From Rhizomucor pusillus (taxonomy: Eukaryota; Mucoromycota; Mucoromycetes; Mucorales; Lichtheimiaceae): 39,474 bases of DNA. Shown here in pieces: positions 1 through 10,899 of this stretch. Position 1 is the first letter of the stretch; each line of letters begins with the position of its first letter. The stretch spans positions 1-39,474 of the forward strand of contig FWWN02000450.1 of NCBI GenBank assembly GCA_900175165.2, in the 5' to 3' direction. Made by a program: the position numbers and the translations under genes. The notes under the pieces are model-generated. The model was not told where the DNA came from. It saw only the letters and a program-made list of their open reading frames with translations, and ran no database searches.

Positions 1-765
1 AAAAAACCTCTATTCCGCGAGTCTCAAAGACCTCTGACAACCCGGACATTCTCGACAACAGTCTAAAGCTCAACACTGTAACAAGGGTGCCTGTAATATA
101 TAAATCCTCTCTCTTCTAGAAGCAATATAGGATAACTTGTTAGCATGAATATCGTATAGAGAAAGCTCAGCTTCTCCTGACCAATTTCAAAATTCATCTA
201 TTTTGTTTTTGCTCCTTTTGGCCTTATTCTTCTTAGAGTTTCCATGCATATCATATCTCTCTCAGTCTATACGACTCTTTTCTTATTTGATACTTATTTT
301 CTCTTGATCACAGTTGATTGCTGATCTTAGTCTATGGGCCTTGAATTACGTGGCTTTTGTTTGATAAAAATATCCGAATCTTTATGGAAAACTTGGTTAA
401 CTATATAAAATATCACGTATTTAAAATAAACATACTTTGCGAGATAAAACAATAAATAAAAGGGTAGGGATCACAATTGAGAAAGAGGGTAAATTTCAAG
501 GCACGAGGCAGCCAAAAGGTTGCCTCAAGTAAATTCAGAAGCCGACCATTAGTCGCGACAGCGCTTTGCTGATGCGTTGTTTCTGTGGACAGTTGGACTT
601 CTGCCGTAACTTCCTAGACAAGATTATGCAAACTTCACAAAGATTAGAAGAATTATAGCTATGAAAGTTTTTAACTGGTAAGGTATCACCAAAAATTTAC
701 GTCGTTTACGTTAATAAAAGTGTCTCCGAAGTATAGTCGATTGCGATGGAGCACGAAGGGAAGTG

Positions 766-934
766 CATCCAGCTTCTCACGTAGCATTGTAGCCTGCTGG
801 AATCCTTCTTTATTTGCAAGCAATAAGCACATTAGCAACCCACCGGGTTCACTTACCTTTCAGGCTCTACTGCTTTCCGTGACCAGATCCGTGGGTGTAC
901 GGGAGCCTCCATGCCTCTTGTACGTCTGCCTCTA
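766..934. repeat. Direct repeat, copy A (169 bp)
   Basis: The stretch beginning CATCCAGCTTCTCACG and ending GTCTGCCTCTA appears identical, by eye, to 1337-1505, which gives a repeat spacing of 571 bp. Similarity stops just outside both ends on the left, and continues for a few bases with substitutions on the right. High identity implies a recent duplication or two insertions of the same element. No terminal inverted repeats or coding domain were seen. Confidence 0.85.
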
Positions 935-1110
935 TGCCAGCCACGCAGCTTGTGGAATATTTGTTTTGGCATACGCTGGAGCAAACCGAGCTGTAGCGAT
1001 CGCTCTTGAAATAAGAGGGTTGTTAAGCAGCAAGCTAGATTCCTGATCGGTGTAAGCTCTCGGTATGTAGTAGTGTAAAGCTATATACTACTGCAAGGGA
1101 GAGGTTGTGT

Positions 1111-1205
1111 GGGAGCCTCTATGCCTCCTACGCGTCTGCCTCTACGCCAGCTCTCCCGGGGGTGTCAACTGCTTACAAATAAGAAGCGCAGCGTGGCGGG
1201 TATTG
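1111..1205. repeat. Partial, diverged repeat copy
   Basis: Starting at GGGAGCCTCTATGCCTCC this stretch matches 1471-1565, with substitutions scattered through it. It shares the blocks GTCTGCCTCTACGCCAGC and AAATAAGAAGC with copy B and its right flank. It lacks the left part of the 169 bp unit. It is older than the copy A/copy B pair, judged only by divergence. Confidence 0.7.
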
Positions 1206-1336
1206 ATGATGCTATTTGTGAAGTTGGTGGAAAGTATTTATGCTCTAAACTTTGGTACTGATTTTGTTTGATAGGAAATGTTTTCCATGCTAGAGTCGTC
1301 TCGATCCTGATGGAGCAAGAAGCGAGAAGGGAAACA

Positions 1337-1505
1337 CATCCAGCTTCTCACGTAGCATTGTAGCCTGCTGGAATCCTTCTTTATTTGCAAGCAATAAGCA
1401 CATTAGCAACCCACCGGGTTCACTTACCTTTCAGGCTCTACTGCTTTCCGTGACCAGATCCGTGGGTGTACGGGAGCCTCCATGCCTCTTGTACGTCTGC
1501 CTCTA
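1337..1505. repeat. Direct repeat, copy B (169 bp)
   Basis: This is the second copy of the element at 766-934, identical by eye over 169 bases. To its right the sequence (GCCAGCTCTCCCG, then ACTGCTTA and AAATAAGAAGC) matches the third, more diverged partial copy at about 1111-1205 rather than copy A. The tract therefore looks like a small nested array built from overlapping units. Confidence 0.85.
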
Positions 1506-2366
1506 CGCCAGCTCTCCCGTGAGCGTCGACTGCTTATAAATAAGAAGCACGATTCGGCAGGTCGTGATGTATGCTCCAGCGGATTCTGTCATTGTACTAC
1601 TAACTCCATTCTCTATGCACTTGCCGTACCAACCGCACGAGTTTACATCCAGGACACCAGTTATGCTTTTTTCTATTTTCAAGCCATCAAGACGGTATAC
1701 TTCTGCTATTCGAACGGATTGTTATTTCCGTTGTATGTCACGAACTCTCTTGTCCCTCTACAGGTTAATCATAGTCAGTGGCTATTGAACTATACACCTT
1801 TCATGAATGCTCTTAACCCTATGGATGTCTCCCGCCGCTGATCTATAAGCATGCTACACCCGGACTTGCGTTACTTGCATAAGCGAGCGAGAACTGCTTA
1901 GATTTTATACTTGGATGGCCACCATAGTGTCTAATTCGAAGCAGTTTTACACACATAAAAGCGCATGGAATCCAAATCACCGAGGATGAAAATTTTACCA
2001 TGTCGTTACATACATTATCCAAGAAGCCAGGGAGTAACTATGGATCAATGCAACGATTGAAGTTCAGGAACTTTAGGATAAAGTGAAAGAGGCGGACAGT
2101 ACAGCATTGATATTGACACAGAACTCAGGAGATAAGCCCAGGTGGCATAAAGTCATGCAGGCTCCAGCAAATCTTACTAAATTTCTTTCGTGTGTTTCTA
2201 CCCCATTTGTTCGGTTCTCTCAAAGGTCTAACTCCCATCTTTGTACGCGCTAGGCGAATAATAAAAGCACCCTAGACGTTCTTTGTATTCGCCGACTATT
2301 CAAGATATACCATTGTCGCACGTGGAAACGTTCTTCAGATTCAAAATGAAGGGAATATTCTGTCAA

Positions 2367-4144
2367 TTATTTTGGTTGGATCATCTGAGCAGGATCAACC
2401 CATTCATCGAATTGCTGTTCGGTAACTACACCCAACGCTAGAGCAGCTTCCTTGAGCGTGGTACCTTCCTTATGAGCCTTCTTGGCGCACTTAGCAGCAG
2501 CATCGTATCCTATCTTGCTATTCAAGGAAGTGACTAGCATCAAAGATTGGTTCATAATTTCCTTGATTCTCTCCTTATTCGCCTGGATGCCAACGACGCA
2601 GTTATCTTTGAACGAGTTGCAAGCATCGGCAATAAGAGTAATTGACTGTAACAAGTTCTTGATCATTACTGGTTTGAAAACGTTCAGTTCAAATTGGCCA
2701 TAGCTTCCAGCGATGGAAATCGTAGAGTTGTTCTAAAGCCGTATCGCTCAGTTGTCAGGAATTTCATGCAAAGAACTGAAAGAACCAGTGCTTGCTTTCT
2801 TACCCCCATTACTTGCGCGCAAACCATAGTCATGGCCTCACACTGTGTTGGATTAACCTTGCCAGGCATGATGGACGAGCCCGGTTCGTTCTCGGGCAAG
2901 GACAATTCACCGAGACCGCATCGGGGTCCAGAACCGAGATATCGGATGTCGTTTGCAATCTTCATGAGTGATACAGCTACTGTGTTCAATGCACCTGAAC
3001 ATTCAACGATGGCGTCATTGGCTGCAAGGGCCTCAAACTACACAAAATATCATTCAGAAAACTTCAGTGCAGGCCTTCCCTATATGGATTGTTATATCTC
3101 TGACCTTGTTGGGTGCAGTCTCAAAGGGATATCCAGTTATCTCGGTCACCAGCTCAGCAATCTTGACATCGAAACCAATACGGCTATTTAGTCCTGTGCC
3201 TACCGCTGTACCACCAATTGCTAAGCGTGATATTCTTGGAAGTGTTGCTTTGACGCGCTCGATTCCATAAGTGAGTTGTTGTACATAACCCGAAAACTCC
3301 TGTCCCAAAGTAAGAGGAGTAGCATCTTGCAGGTGCGTCCTTCCGATCTATTTCACAAAACAAAGAATGGGTTTGATTCTATGTATTTTTATTTTAGAAG
3401 AAATTACCTTAATTATATCCTTGAACTCCTTTGATTTAGCATCCAGTGCATCTCGCAGCGCGGCGAGGGCGGGTAATAATTTTTCATTGATTGCCACCAC
3501 GGCAGCGATATGCATGGCAGTTGGGAATCTAAGTTAAAGTTAGCCGCAATCCCATTCGGCTCGACTCATTCGAACTTTAACGTACGTATCATTCGATGAT
3601 TGTCCCATATTCACATGATCATTTGGATGAACAGGATCCTTGCTACCTAGTTTGCCACCAAGCAGCTCGATCGCGCGGTTGGACAGCACTTCATTAACGT
3701 TCATGCTACGGAAGACTGTGAGTACTTTTTCGTGGAATGAATGATCGCTGGGCATATTTACTGAGTTTGTGTACCAGAGCCTGTCTGCCATACAACCAGG
3801 GGAAAATGATCAAAGAGTTTGCCAGCAATGACCTCGTCTGCAGCCTTGATGATGGCTTCGCCTAAGCGGGCATCCAGTATTCCATAGCCCATGTTTGCCT
3901 TCGCCGCAGCTTTTTTGAGAATACCAAAAGCCCGGATGAGATCGGGAGGCATCCGTTCATTGCTTCCACCAATCTTAAAATTCTGCAAAGACCTACGTTG
4001 CGGGTTCGTTACAGAAGCCTATCAGACGCCCTGCGCGAGCAAACTTTGCATCGATGCGTACCTCTGGGTTTGAGCACCCCAGTACTTGTCTGCCGGGACT
4101 TGTAGTTCGCCGAACGAGTCCCTCTCAATTCTGTATTCTGTCAT
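2367..4144 (-). CDS. FUM1: Fumarate hydratase, class II (fumarase)
   Basis: This enzyme interconverts fumarate and L-malate in the TCA cycle and cytosol. Seven exons join in frame to 465 aa, the usual class II length: 4144-4062, 3992-3762, 3705-3586, 3528-3408, 3347-3105, 3037-2804 and 2732-2367. Visible landmarks are KYWGAQTQR near the N terminus, GSGTQT (about 99-104), [19 protein letters not shown], the catalytic-histidine motif GRTHLQD (His about 190) and the superfamily signature [16 protein letters not shown] (about 318-333). Introns are 56-71 nt with GT/AG ends. The chosen start (MTEYRIERD) gives a protein without a leader. A presequence-like ORF, rich in Arg, Leu and Ser with no acidic residues at its start, begins upstream at 4349 in another frame. 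It could supply a mitochondrial form through a further intron whose donor I could not fix. The 5' end is therefore provisional; the identity is secure. Confidence 0.95.
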
Positions 4145-4870
4145 AGCTTGTGTGAACTGCAAGTGAAAGAGGCGTGATCTTTTTTTCCACAGCATGATGT
4201 TTCCCATAACAACGCCAGCTGAGTTCAGAAAATTTCAGGGTTTTCCCGTTCATGGCCTTATTGGTATTTTGAGAGAAGGAAAACCGGGTGCAAATGTGTA
4301 TCCTCCTCAAATTTGAAGTTAATCTTGTTAATAGACCATTTGTTGCCAATGGATCACTGTCAGTAATAGTCTGTCCAGTGGAAGCAGTCCCATTTTGACA
4401 ATATCATTGCTGAACCGTCCTGAATTATACCAGTCGTTCATCCCGTGGAAAGCAGATATTCTTTATAGTATCATCAGTACATCTCTGCTAGACTTTTGTA
4501 CTATTATATTACGAGCGGAATACAACAAACGATACCGCGTGAATACTGTCGAATATAGGGAAATACACTCGATATCCCTATGATGGTCACAGTGGCGGAT
4601 AAGGACACTATGATACATCAATCTCATTACATATATCAAGTAACGATATTTCTCTGTAATAGACTTCTCTATCAATCATGACAGCCTTGTTTCCCCCCAC
4701 CCTGAACCATTGGAACGACAGACCAAGACTGCTTAACATCGTCTACTCATCCCATGATCGCCACCAGAGTCACGTGATGTATGGTTGGCACCCGTGATTG
4801 ATTCTCTGGATTTGAAATTCGACAGCCAGTGCTTTTGTTTCTCAACACTTTCTTCCCTGAATGACTCTCC
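4145..4870. promoter_or_regulatory. Divergent intergenic region, fumarase / J-protein
   Basis: This spacer separates two divergently transcribed genes, so it should carry both promoters. Its left part (4145-4349) may be the first, leader-coding exon of fumarase. The centre (4390-4680) is AT-rich with short ORFs on both strands that show no protein character. Near the right end is the palindromic octamer listed separately. No tRNA or repeat was seen. Confidence 0.5.
4770..4777. promoter_or_regulatory. TCACGTGA E-box
   Basis: A perfect 8-bp palindrome with a CACGTG core lies 94 nt upstream of the J-protein start codon. CACGTG is the binding core of bHLH factors (Cbf1, Pho4, TFE/MITF families). 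Its position suggests a promoter element of the J-protein gene, but a chance occurrence cannot be excluded from sequence alone. Confidence 0.4.
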
Positions 4871-5275
4871 ATGAAATCGGCTTACCAAGTTTTGGGGGTC
4901 GCCCGGACAGCCTCGCGTAAAGAAATTAAGAAAAGATATATCGAGTTATGCAAGAAGCATCATCCAGATGTAGCCAATCGAGATGCTAGGGTGGATATTC
5001 GTGATATCAACGCAGCTTACAGACAGCTTATGCACAAAGGACCGGAAAGAGCAACACCAACATATGAAACTATGCACAAATCAGCATCAGCGGAAGAGCA
5101 GCAAGAATGGACAAAAAAGTCATTGTATGCTGGTCTAGGAATAGTGTCGGCAGTGGTGCTATATATCCTTTACGAAGAGCCTTCTTTTGCGGACTTACCT
5201 GCTTATGATACATCCACAGCACCTTGGCAGCCGCAAAACCATCAAAACTATCGACAATGGAGGAAACAATAATGT
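4871..5275 (+). CDS. Membrane-anchored J-domain protein (DNAJC30-like)
   Basis: This single-exon gene encodes 133 aa. Residues 1-60 form a J domain: YQVLGVARTASRKEIKKRY for helices I-II, the invariant HPD tripeptide inside KKHHPDV, then a helix ending AYRQLM. J domains stimulate Hsp70 ATPase activity. After a short polar linker, one hydrophobic segment (about 85-101, YAGLGIVSAVVLYILY) should span a membrane, leaving a short Pro/Asn/Gln-rich tail. A J domain followed by one transmembrane helix near the C terminus matches the architecture of small mitochondrial J proteins such as DNAJC30, but no clear presequence is visible, so the compartment is open. The ATG at 4861 is in another frame; the ATG at 4871 starts the domain directly. 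Confidence 0.85.
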
Positions 5276-5739
5276 GGAAAGACCTGATGTAAATAGCTTG
5301 AAAATAGTACGCACTAGAGGACTCCAGTGATTTTTCCTGGATGACTCTGGCGTTGCTACGCATTTGAATATATCGAATGATATTTGATACCTTTATATGT
5401 TTGAATATAGTTGCTGAACTTACTAATACATTGAGCCTTGGAAATTGAAATTCCCATGACAATATGTAAAGTCGCGGAGCTGGCGCGGCGACTCCAGAGT
5501 GACTGTGTATTACTCGCGCTTTTTGAAAGATAGAACTCAGTCCCTCTCTCTCCTCGCCTTGCCCACCCCTCTTTCCTTCTCTACGTGCGCTCAATCTCTC
5601 AATTACGCGCAGCCGTCTTTAAAGGCACAACCAGAGCTACTATTCACGGCCACCTTGCTATAAGCTTTTCTTTCGTTAAGCCTATCACGCGTGTGTGCTT
5701 TATATAATCTCTCTCCCCTCAATCTCCGAAACGTCAACC
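5276..5739. other. Intergenic region, J-protein to SIN3
   Basis: This 464-nt spacer lies between tandem genes. The left half holds the J-protein 3' region and is AT-rich. At about 5538-5590 there is a strongly pyrimidine-rich stretch (CTCTCTCTCCTCG and similar), the kind often found just upstream of fungal transcription starts. The antisense ORF across this stretch has a low-complexity Arg/Gly/Glu-rich start and is not supported as a gene. Confidence 0.5.
5701..5707 (+). promoter_or_regulatory. TATA-like box of SIN3
   Basis: TATATAA lies 39 nt upstream of the SIN3 ATG and is followed by a CT-rich stretch. The position is close for a TATA box unless the 5' UTR is very short, so it may instead be incidental. 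It is listed because it is the clearest core-promoter motif near this gene. Confidence 0.3.
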
Positions 5740-8700
5740 ATGTCAGAGGGACACGGTTACCCGCCGAAGTTGCCTGGGTAAGCAACAGAGCAAAACTGTC
5801 TCCGTCATACAAAACTCTGATTTTTTATTGTATTTAACGTACTAGCAGCACAGCAGCTACGAGTGGACCTTCGGCGACAGTTCCCACAGTTGCAGACGTC
5901 CCTTCAAACGCTGCTGCTTACAGCCCAGGTGTACATCCTATGCAACAAACAAGTGGAAACACAGCACTCACGCACTTGCCTCCAACTACAAATGCACAGT
6001 CAGCATCACATTCTAGTACGAATGTCCCAGAACCATCAGTGGAAATTAAACAAGAGGCATCCGATATTCGCTCCTCTCCTCCACCTCCTCTTTCACCTTC
6101 AGGCAACAAACAACCTGCAACAAGTTCTCAACCTAACGGATACAGACCCTTGAACGTCAAGGATGCTCTCACATATTTGGATCAAGTCAAGATCCAGTTC
6201 TCGGACCAGCCAGAAATATACAACAAATTCCTGGATATTATGAAAGACTTTAAAAGTCAAACGTAGGTTTTCCCCCGAACAACTTGCTCAGCTCATTTTA
6301 ATGATGTGAATGACAGAATTGATACTCCCGGCGTCATATCACGCGTTTCGTCTTTATTTCACGGTCGACCTACATTGATATCGGGCTTCAATACGTTTTT
6401 GCCGCCCGGATACCGAATCGATTGCTCAATGGACAGTCAATCACGCTGTGTGATTAAAGTGACTACGCCTTCAGGAACCACGGTTACTGCAGATCGAGAA
6501 CCATTACAAGTACCTGCTTCATCAAGTTCATATCCCGGCGATTCATCATCACGCTATTACCGTCCTTACACCCAAGAACAGCCCGCTTATAATTCATATC
6601 GTGGCGAACCTACCAGCACGCCGATGGCCTCGCGCGATGCTGCTGCGACGTCTCAATCCCCATCATCCTATAACCATCCTCATCATACACCACCGCAAAC
6701 GCAGGAAGAATCCAGCGAAAATCGCAGATCACCTGTAGAGTTCAATCATGCCATCAACTATGTAAACAAGATTAAGGTAATTGGATTGTAAGAGCTTGCA
6801 CAGCGATATATGTTCTGACATCCAATGGAAGACCCGTTTCGTGGATTACCCTGATACCTACAAGCAATTTCTGGAAATCTTGCAGACGTATCAAAAGGAG
6901 CAGAAGCCTATACAGGAAGTATACGCTCAAGTCCAAGTCCTCTTTGATGGAGCAACGGATCTGTTGGAAGAGTTTAAGCAATTTTTGCCTGAATCACCGA
7001 GTGCTGCACATGCACCGGCTATGTCGACTTTGCTAGGAGGTAAATACAGCGCCGAGATCCCGCATAGTCAGAATTATTAATATAGGAGTGCCTTCTTTTA
7101 GCTAAACGCGGATCCATACCTGGAATATCGACAAGTCGACGGAAGCGATCTGCTAAAGTAAGTATATGTAAATGGCTTTTACAAAGTATGTCGGAACTGA
7201 CGCGACAATAGGCAAGCGACGTCGAGGTTCAAATTTCCAGCGTTCGATCTGGAGCTACTGGAGGCGAAGATGAAGAAATGCAGCTAGAGGCATCGCGACC
7301 TTTAGTATCTGCAGAGGAAGTCGAATTCTTCGATCGTGTGAAGAAGTATATTGGCAACAAGACCACTTACAACGCGTTCTTACGGTTATTAAATCTTTTC
7401 ACCCAACAAATCGTGGATCAAAACCTACTTGTCACACGCGTCGAAGGCTTTATCGGCGGTAATCGTGAGCTTTTTGAGTACTTTAAGAAGCTCGTAGGCT
7501 ATGATGGGAAAGACGTGGTCATCGAGAACCAGCCTCTTCGCCGCGATAAACCAGATACGTCCCGTTTTGAGACCTATGGACCGAGCTATCGTCGAGTTCC
7601 CAAAGAAGTGAGTCCGATGTAGATGTTATTCAATAATGCGCTCCTCTCACAGGATGCAATGTAGCTACGAAGACAGCAGCGTTGCTCGGGACGGGATTTA
7701 CTTTGCCGAGAAGTGCTCAACGATGAATATGTATCTCACCCACGATGGGTCAGCGAAGATGGAAAGTATATTTCGTATAAGCGTAATTACTTTGAAGAAG
7801 CGCTGCATCGGGTAGAAGATGAGAGGTAACGATGAAAAACGTTGGCAGGCTTTTTTGCCTTCGGGATCAATCTTATGAATGTTTATCAGGTACGACTATG
7901 ACTTGAGTATCGAAGCGAATTTAAACACTATTGCGCTGCTGGAACCTATTGCCAAGAAGATTTCTGTCATGTCTCCAGAGGAAAAGGAGAATTTCCGACT
8001 GCCGCTGGGCTTAGGTGGACCTTCGAAGGCGATATATCAGCACGTAATAAAAAAGATATACGGCGAGGAGCGAGGCAGAGAGGTTATCGAATTGCTGCAT
8101 GAAAATCCAGTGCCGACGGTACCTCTTCTTCTCAAACGGCTTAAGCAGAAGGATGACGAATGGAAACGAGCACAGCGTGAATGGAACAAGATATGGCGTG
8201 AGCTCGAAGCTAATAACTACTACAAAGCTCTCGACCATCAAGGCGTGACCTTCAAAACGAGCGACAAGAAGGCCATGACTTCCAAGGCGCTTATCGAAGA
8301 AATTGAGAATATTCGCAAGGCCCAGCCTCGAGAACATATGTTAGTAAAAGGTTCTCGAATGATCATTGCCGACGGATATAGCCGTGTACCACCGCAATTC
8401 TTATTCGACTTCCCTGACAAGGTTGTGTTCCGCGATGTGTCACGACTCGTAGTTTCATTCTTGGAACGACAAGAAGTATATAGTCCTACTGATTGTGAAC
8501 GGTTACGGACATTCCTGGAAAGCTTTATACCTCTCTTGTTTGCTATACAAGATGCATCACCACTTTTTGAACCGCTGGACGATGAAGATGTGGATATGGC
8601 TGACCGAGTGGATGTCATGGACGAGGACGGAGACGAACCGATGGGCGAAGTCTACGAAGGCACTAGGCTTCGGCGCCGACAACGGTCAGGTAACAACAGC

Positions 8701-10050
8701 AGCAATCATAAGAACAAGACGGATTCCGAGTCAAAGCCGAAGTCTGTCAAGGAAGATAAAGAACAGGCAAAAACGTCTGAAGAATCGGTGCAGGAAAGCG
8801 GCACGATGGTTGTTGACGAGCCTGATGCAACGAATGGAATCACCTTCTTTGGCAACAAGCCATTTTATTGCTTCCTACGCCTGTATCAGTTATTGTACGA
8901 AAGACTCGTAAAGTTCAAGCAATTAGCGCAAGATTATCAAACCGAGCCCGAAAAGACCAAAACCATGACAAAAGCAGCGTTAGACTTTGGATTGCCAAAT
9001 ATAACTTTGCACGGTAAGTCTACTAAAAATGCGACGAATACGCCGCAAATGCTTACATGTATCGTATACTAGGTGTGGATCTGAATTTCAGTCACGGATA
9101 CTACTATGCTTTGTTGGATCTGATTGATACTTTCTTTGATGGATCAATTGACCAAGCGAAATTCGAAGAGTGTGCGCGTTATATATTTGGAACCAAAGCA
9201 TATATCATCTTTACCATCGATAAACTTGTCATGCTATTGACCCGACATGTAAGTATCGCGTGCATTGAAGTTGGCTATTGATTCTCAGGATCTAACAAAA
9301 CAATTCCAAGCTTCATTCTATTGCTTGCAACAATCAAACGCTCGTCATTATGGAAATCTTTAAACAATTCCGGAACAAAGGTGAAGGTATAACTGCCCAG
9401 CAACTCGGACGCTACAAATCACGTGTGGAACAAGAAGTTCTCGCAATGGATGAACACATATTTGGATTCGTTTTTGTAAGTGAAATTACTAAATGTGTAT
9501 ACTCAGGTTGCTGAATTAGTCCTTTCAGGATCCCGTTGCTCGTCTGTTGTCCATACAACTATTGGATGAAAACGATTATCCGCTGGAGACAGATGCCAGA
9601 GCGGCTTACACCGAATATGTAACTAATTACTCTGACTTCAACGTACCGACGGAGGGTATCAATCACGATGCAAAGGAGAAGCAATTCCTCAAGAGGTATA
9701 GTGTGCAAAAATTTAAAAAGAAACGAGAGTTGTCTAAACTGAGAGCTTCACTGTTATCCAGAAACCTTCTCAAGCGAAACACGGAGGACGATGTATGCGT
9801 CTATCCCGGCATGCAATACAAAATTAGCAAAGCATCATATCATCTGTTTTACATTATCGACTCTGAGGATTCTCTGATCCGCAAAAGGCGACGTCGGCGA
9901 AGCAACGAGGGGTCCTCTTCCAGCGAATGGCGTCGATGGCTCGAAAGCGACAAGGGATGGAGTGTCGGCATTGAGGACAAGGAAAAGGCAGAGCAGGAAG
10001 CGTTAAAACGATTAGCCAACAGGGATGAAACCATGAAACAAGAAAAATAA
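5740..10050 (+). CDS. SIN3: Sin3 family transcriptional co-repressor scaffold
   Basis: Sin3 is the scaffold of the Rpd3/HDAC co-repressor complex in the nucleus. Eleven exons join in frame to 1240 aa: 5740-5777, 5846-6262, 6317-6776, 6832-7039, 7102-7157, 7212-7607, 7665-7825, 7890-9013, 9073-9248, 9311-9475 and 9529-10050. Three paired amphipathic helix domains are visible: PAH1 about 118-185 ([13 protein letters not shown] ... FLPPGYRI), PAH2 about 293-360 ([15 protein letters not shown] ... FKQFLPES) and PAH3 about 426-490 ([12 protein letters not shown] ... YFKKLVGY). Next comes the HDAC-interaction region, starting YGPSYRRVP and [19 protein letters not shown] Ser/Pro/Gln-rich linker separates PAH1 and PAH2. 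An acidic stretch (about 810-835) and a Lys/Glu-rich low-complexity segment precede the C-terminal region. The acceptor of exon 7 is the least certain, with alternatives at 7664 and 7676. The gene ends 16 nt from the convergent F-box/ankyrin gene. Confidence 0.96.
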
Positions 10051-10066
10051 ATACAAATAAGTAGCT

Positions 10067-10801
10067 TTATGCTGAATTGATTGTGGAGATATCAGGAACT
10101 GCACCGTGATCTACTAGTATCTTTACAATATGCCACAGTTCCTTTTGCGCGCAAACATTGAGAGTATCGCTGTCTGGCTTGATTTGAAGATCATCCAAGA
10201 AATATAACAAAATCTCCATGTTTGCTCTTGCCGCACATGCTCTGAGAGCCATGTTGCCCCGTGCACTCGCATCGGCACCGTGAGCGACCAAAGTTTTGAC
10301 CATTTGCAGATTTCCGATTTGAGCAGACTTGATGATAGGGTATCCTTGAGGTTTGTGTGGTGATGCGCCTCGCTCCAGCAGCGTTGTTACTAGATCGTGG
10401 TAATCCGGCGAAGCAAACATGTAGGGTGGTATTGTCTTATTCGTGAGTCGGATTTCGGAACCATGCCGAAGGTCGAATTTTGACAGCAGTGATAATGAAA
10501 AGAAGCGAAATCTAAGACCAGCTTCCAAGGCTTGAGTGATATTGTTATCATGCCGGAACAAAAGCCATTCTAGCTTAATATCGTCAGGACTACGGTAAAG
10601 TTGTTGGAAAAGGGCTGTACAGACGAGCGGCAATTCAGCGTTGGAAGATAGTATAAAGATGCTAGTAATAATTTCGAAGGGTAGTTGGGTAAGCTTGGAC
10701 GGATTCCGTGCTTTGTGTTTTTTGTAGGATCGTTCGATGTTTTCTTTCACTGGTCGTTTGTTGCCATGTGGAGCATAAGAATGAGGCAAGGAAGAGGACA
10801 T
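10067..10801 (-). CDS. F-box-like protein with ankyrin repeats
   Basis: This single-exon gene encodes 244 aa. After a basic N terminus, residues about 36-72 (LTQLPFEIITSIFILSS ... LVCTALFQQL) fit an F-box: an LPxEI start, a hydrophobic helix and a conserved second helix. F-box proteins usually recruit substrates to SCF ubiquitin ligases. The C-terminal half (about 135-240) contains three or four ankyrin-type units, seen as LVTTLLERGASPH, AQIGNLQMVKTLVAHGADASARG and LWHIVKILVDHGAVPD. This F-box-plus-ankyrin layout is common in fungal proteins of unknown target. It is convergent with SIN3 and divergent from EMG1, with only 98 nt between the two start codons, so the promoters must be shared or overlapping. 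The substrate is unknown. Confidence 0.75.
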   Translation of the reverse strand: MSSSLPHSYAPHGNKRPVKENIERSYKKHKARNPSKLTQLPFEIITSIFILSSNAELPLVCTALFQQLYRSPDDIKLEWLLFRHDNNITQALEAGLRFRFFSLSLLSKFDLRHGSEIRLTNKTIPPYMFASPDYHDLVTTLLERGASPHKPQGYPIIKSAQIGNLQMVKTLVAHGADASARGNMALRACAARANMEILLYFLDDLQIKPDSDTLNVCAQKELWHIVKILVDHGAVPDISTINSA

Positions 10802-10899
10802 GCAGAGTGGCTTGTTTCACAAGTTTCCATGATATATGCCATCCGCAGGAATTTTGGCCTTTTTTCACTTTCCTCTTACATTCTAATCATAAATCCATC

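Larger units (their letters stand above)
1..2366. other. Gene-poor left end
   Basis: No reading frame here has convincing protein character. The first 700 bases are AT-rich with runs of T and A and no ORF of note. The centre (about 760-1570) is a repeat tract, described separately. ORFs at 720-1046 and 1482-1841 lie inside that tract and share DNA with its copies in different frames, so they are better explained as repeat sequence than as genes. Positions 1850-2366 show nothing I can name; the last part will include the fumarase 3' untranslated region. Confidence 0.6.

Noticed and set aside
1482..1841. 119-codon plus-strand ORF
   Set aside because: It begins inside repeat copy B, and the homologous position in copy A is read in a different frame; no protein character.
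5070..5594. 174-codon minus-strand ORF opposite the J-protein gene
   Set aside because: It overlaps the real J-domain gene antisense, has a low-complexity Arg/Gly/Glu start from the CT-rich tract, and shows no domain.
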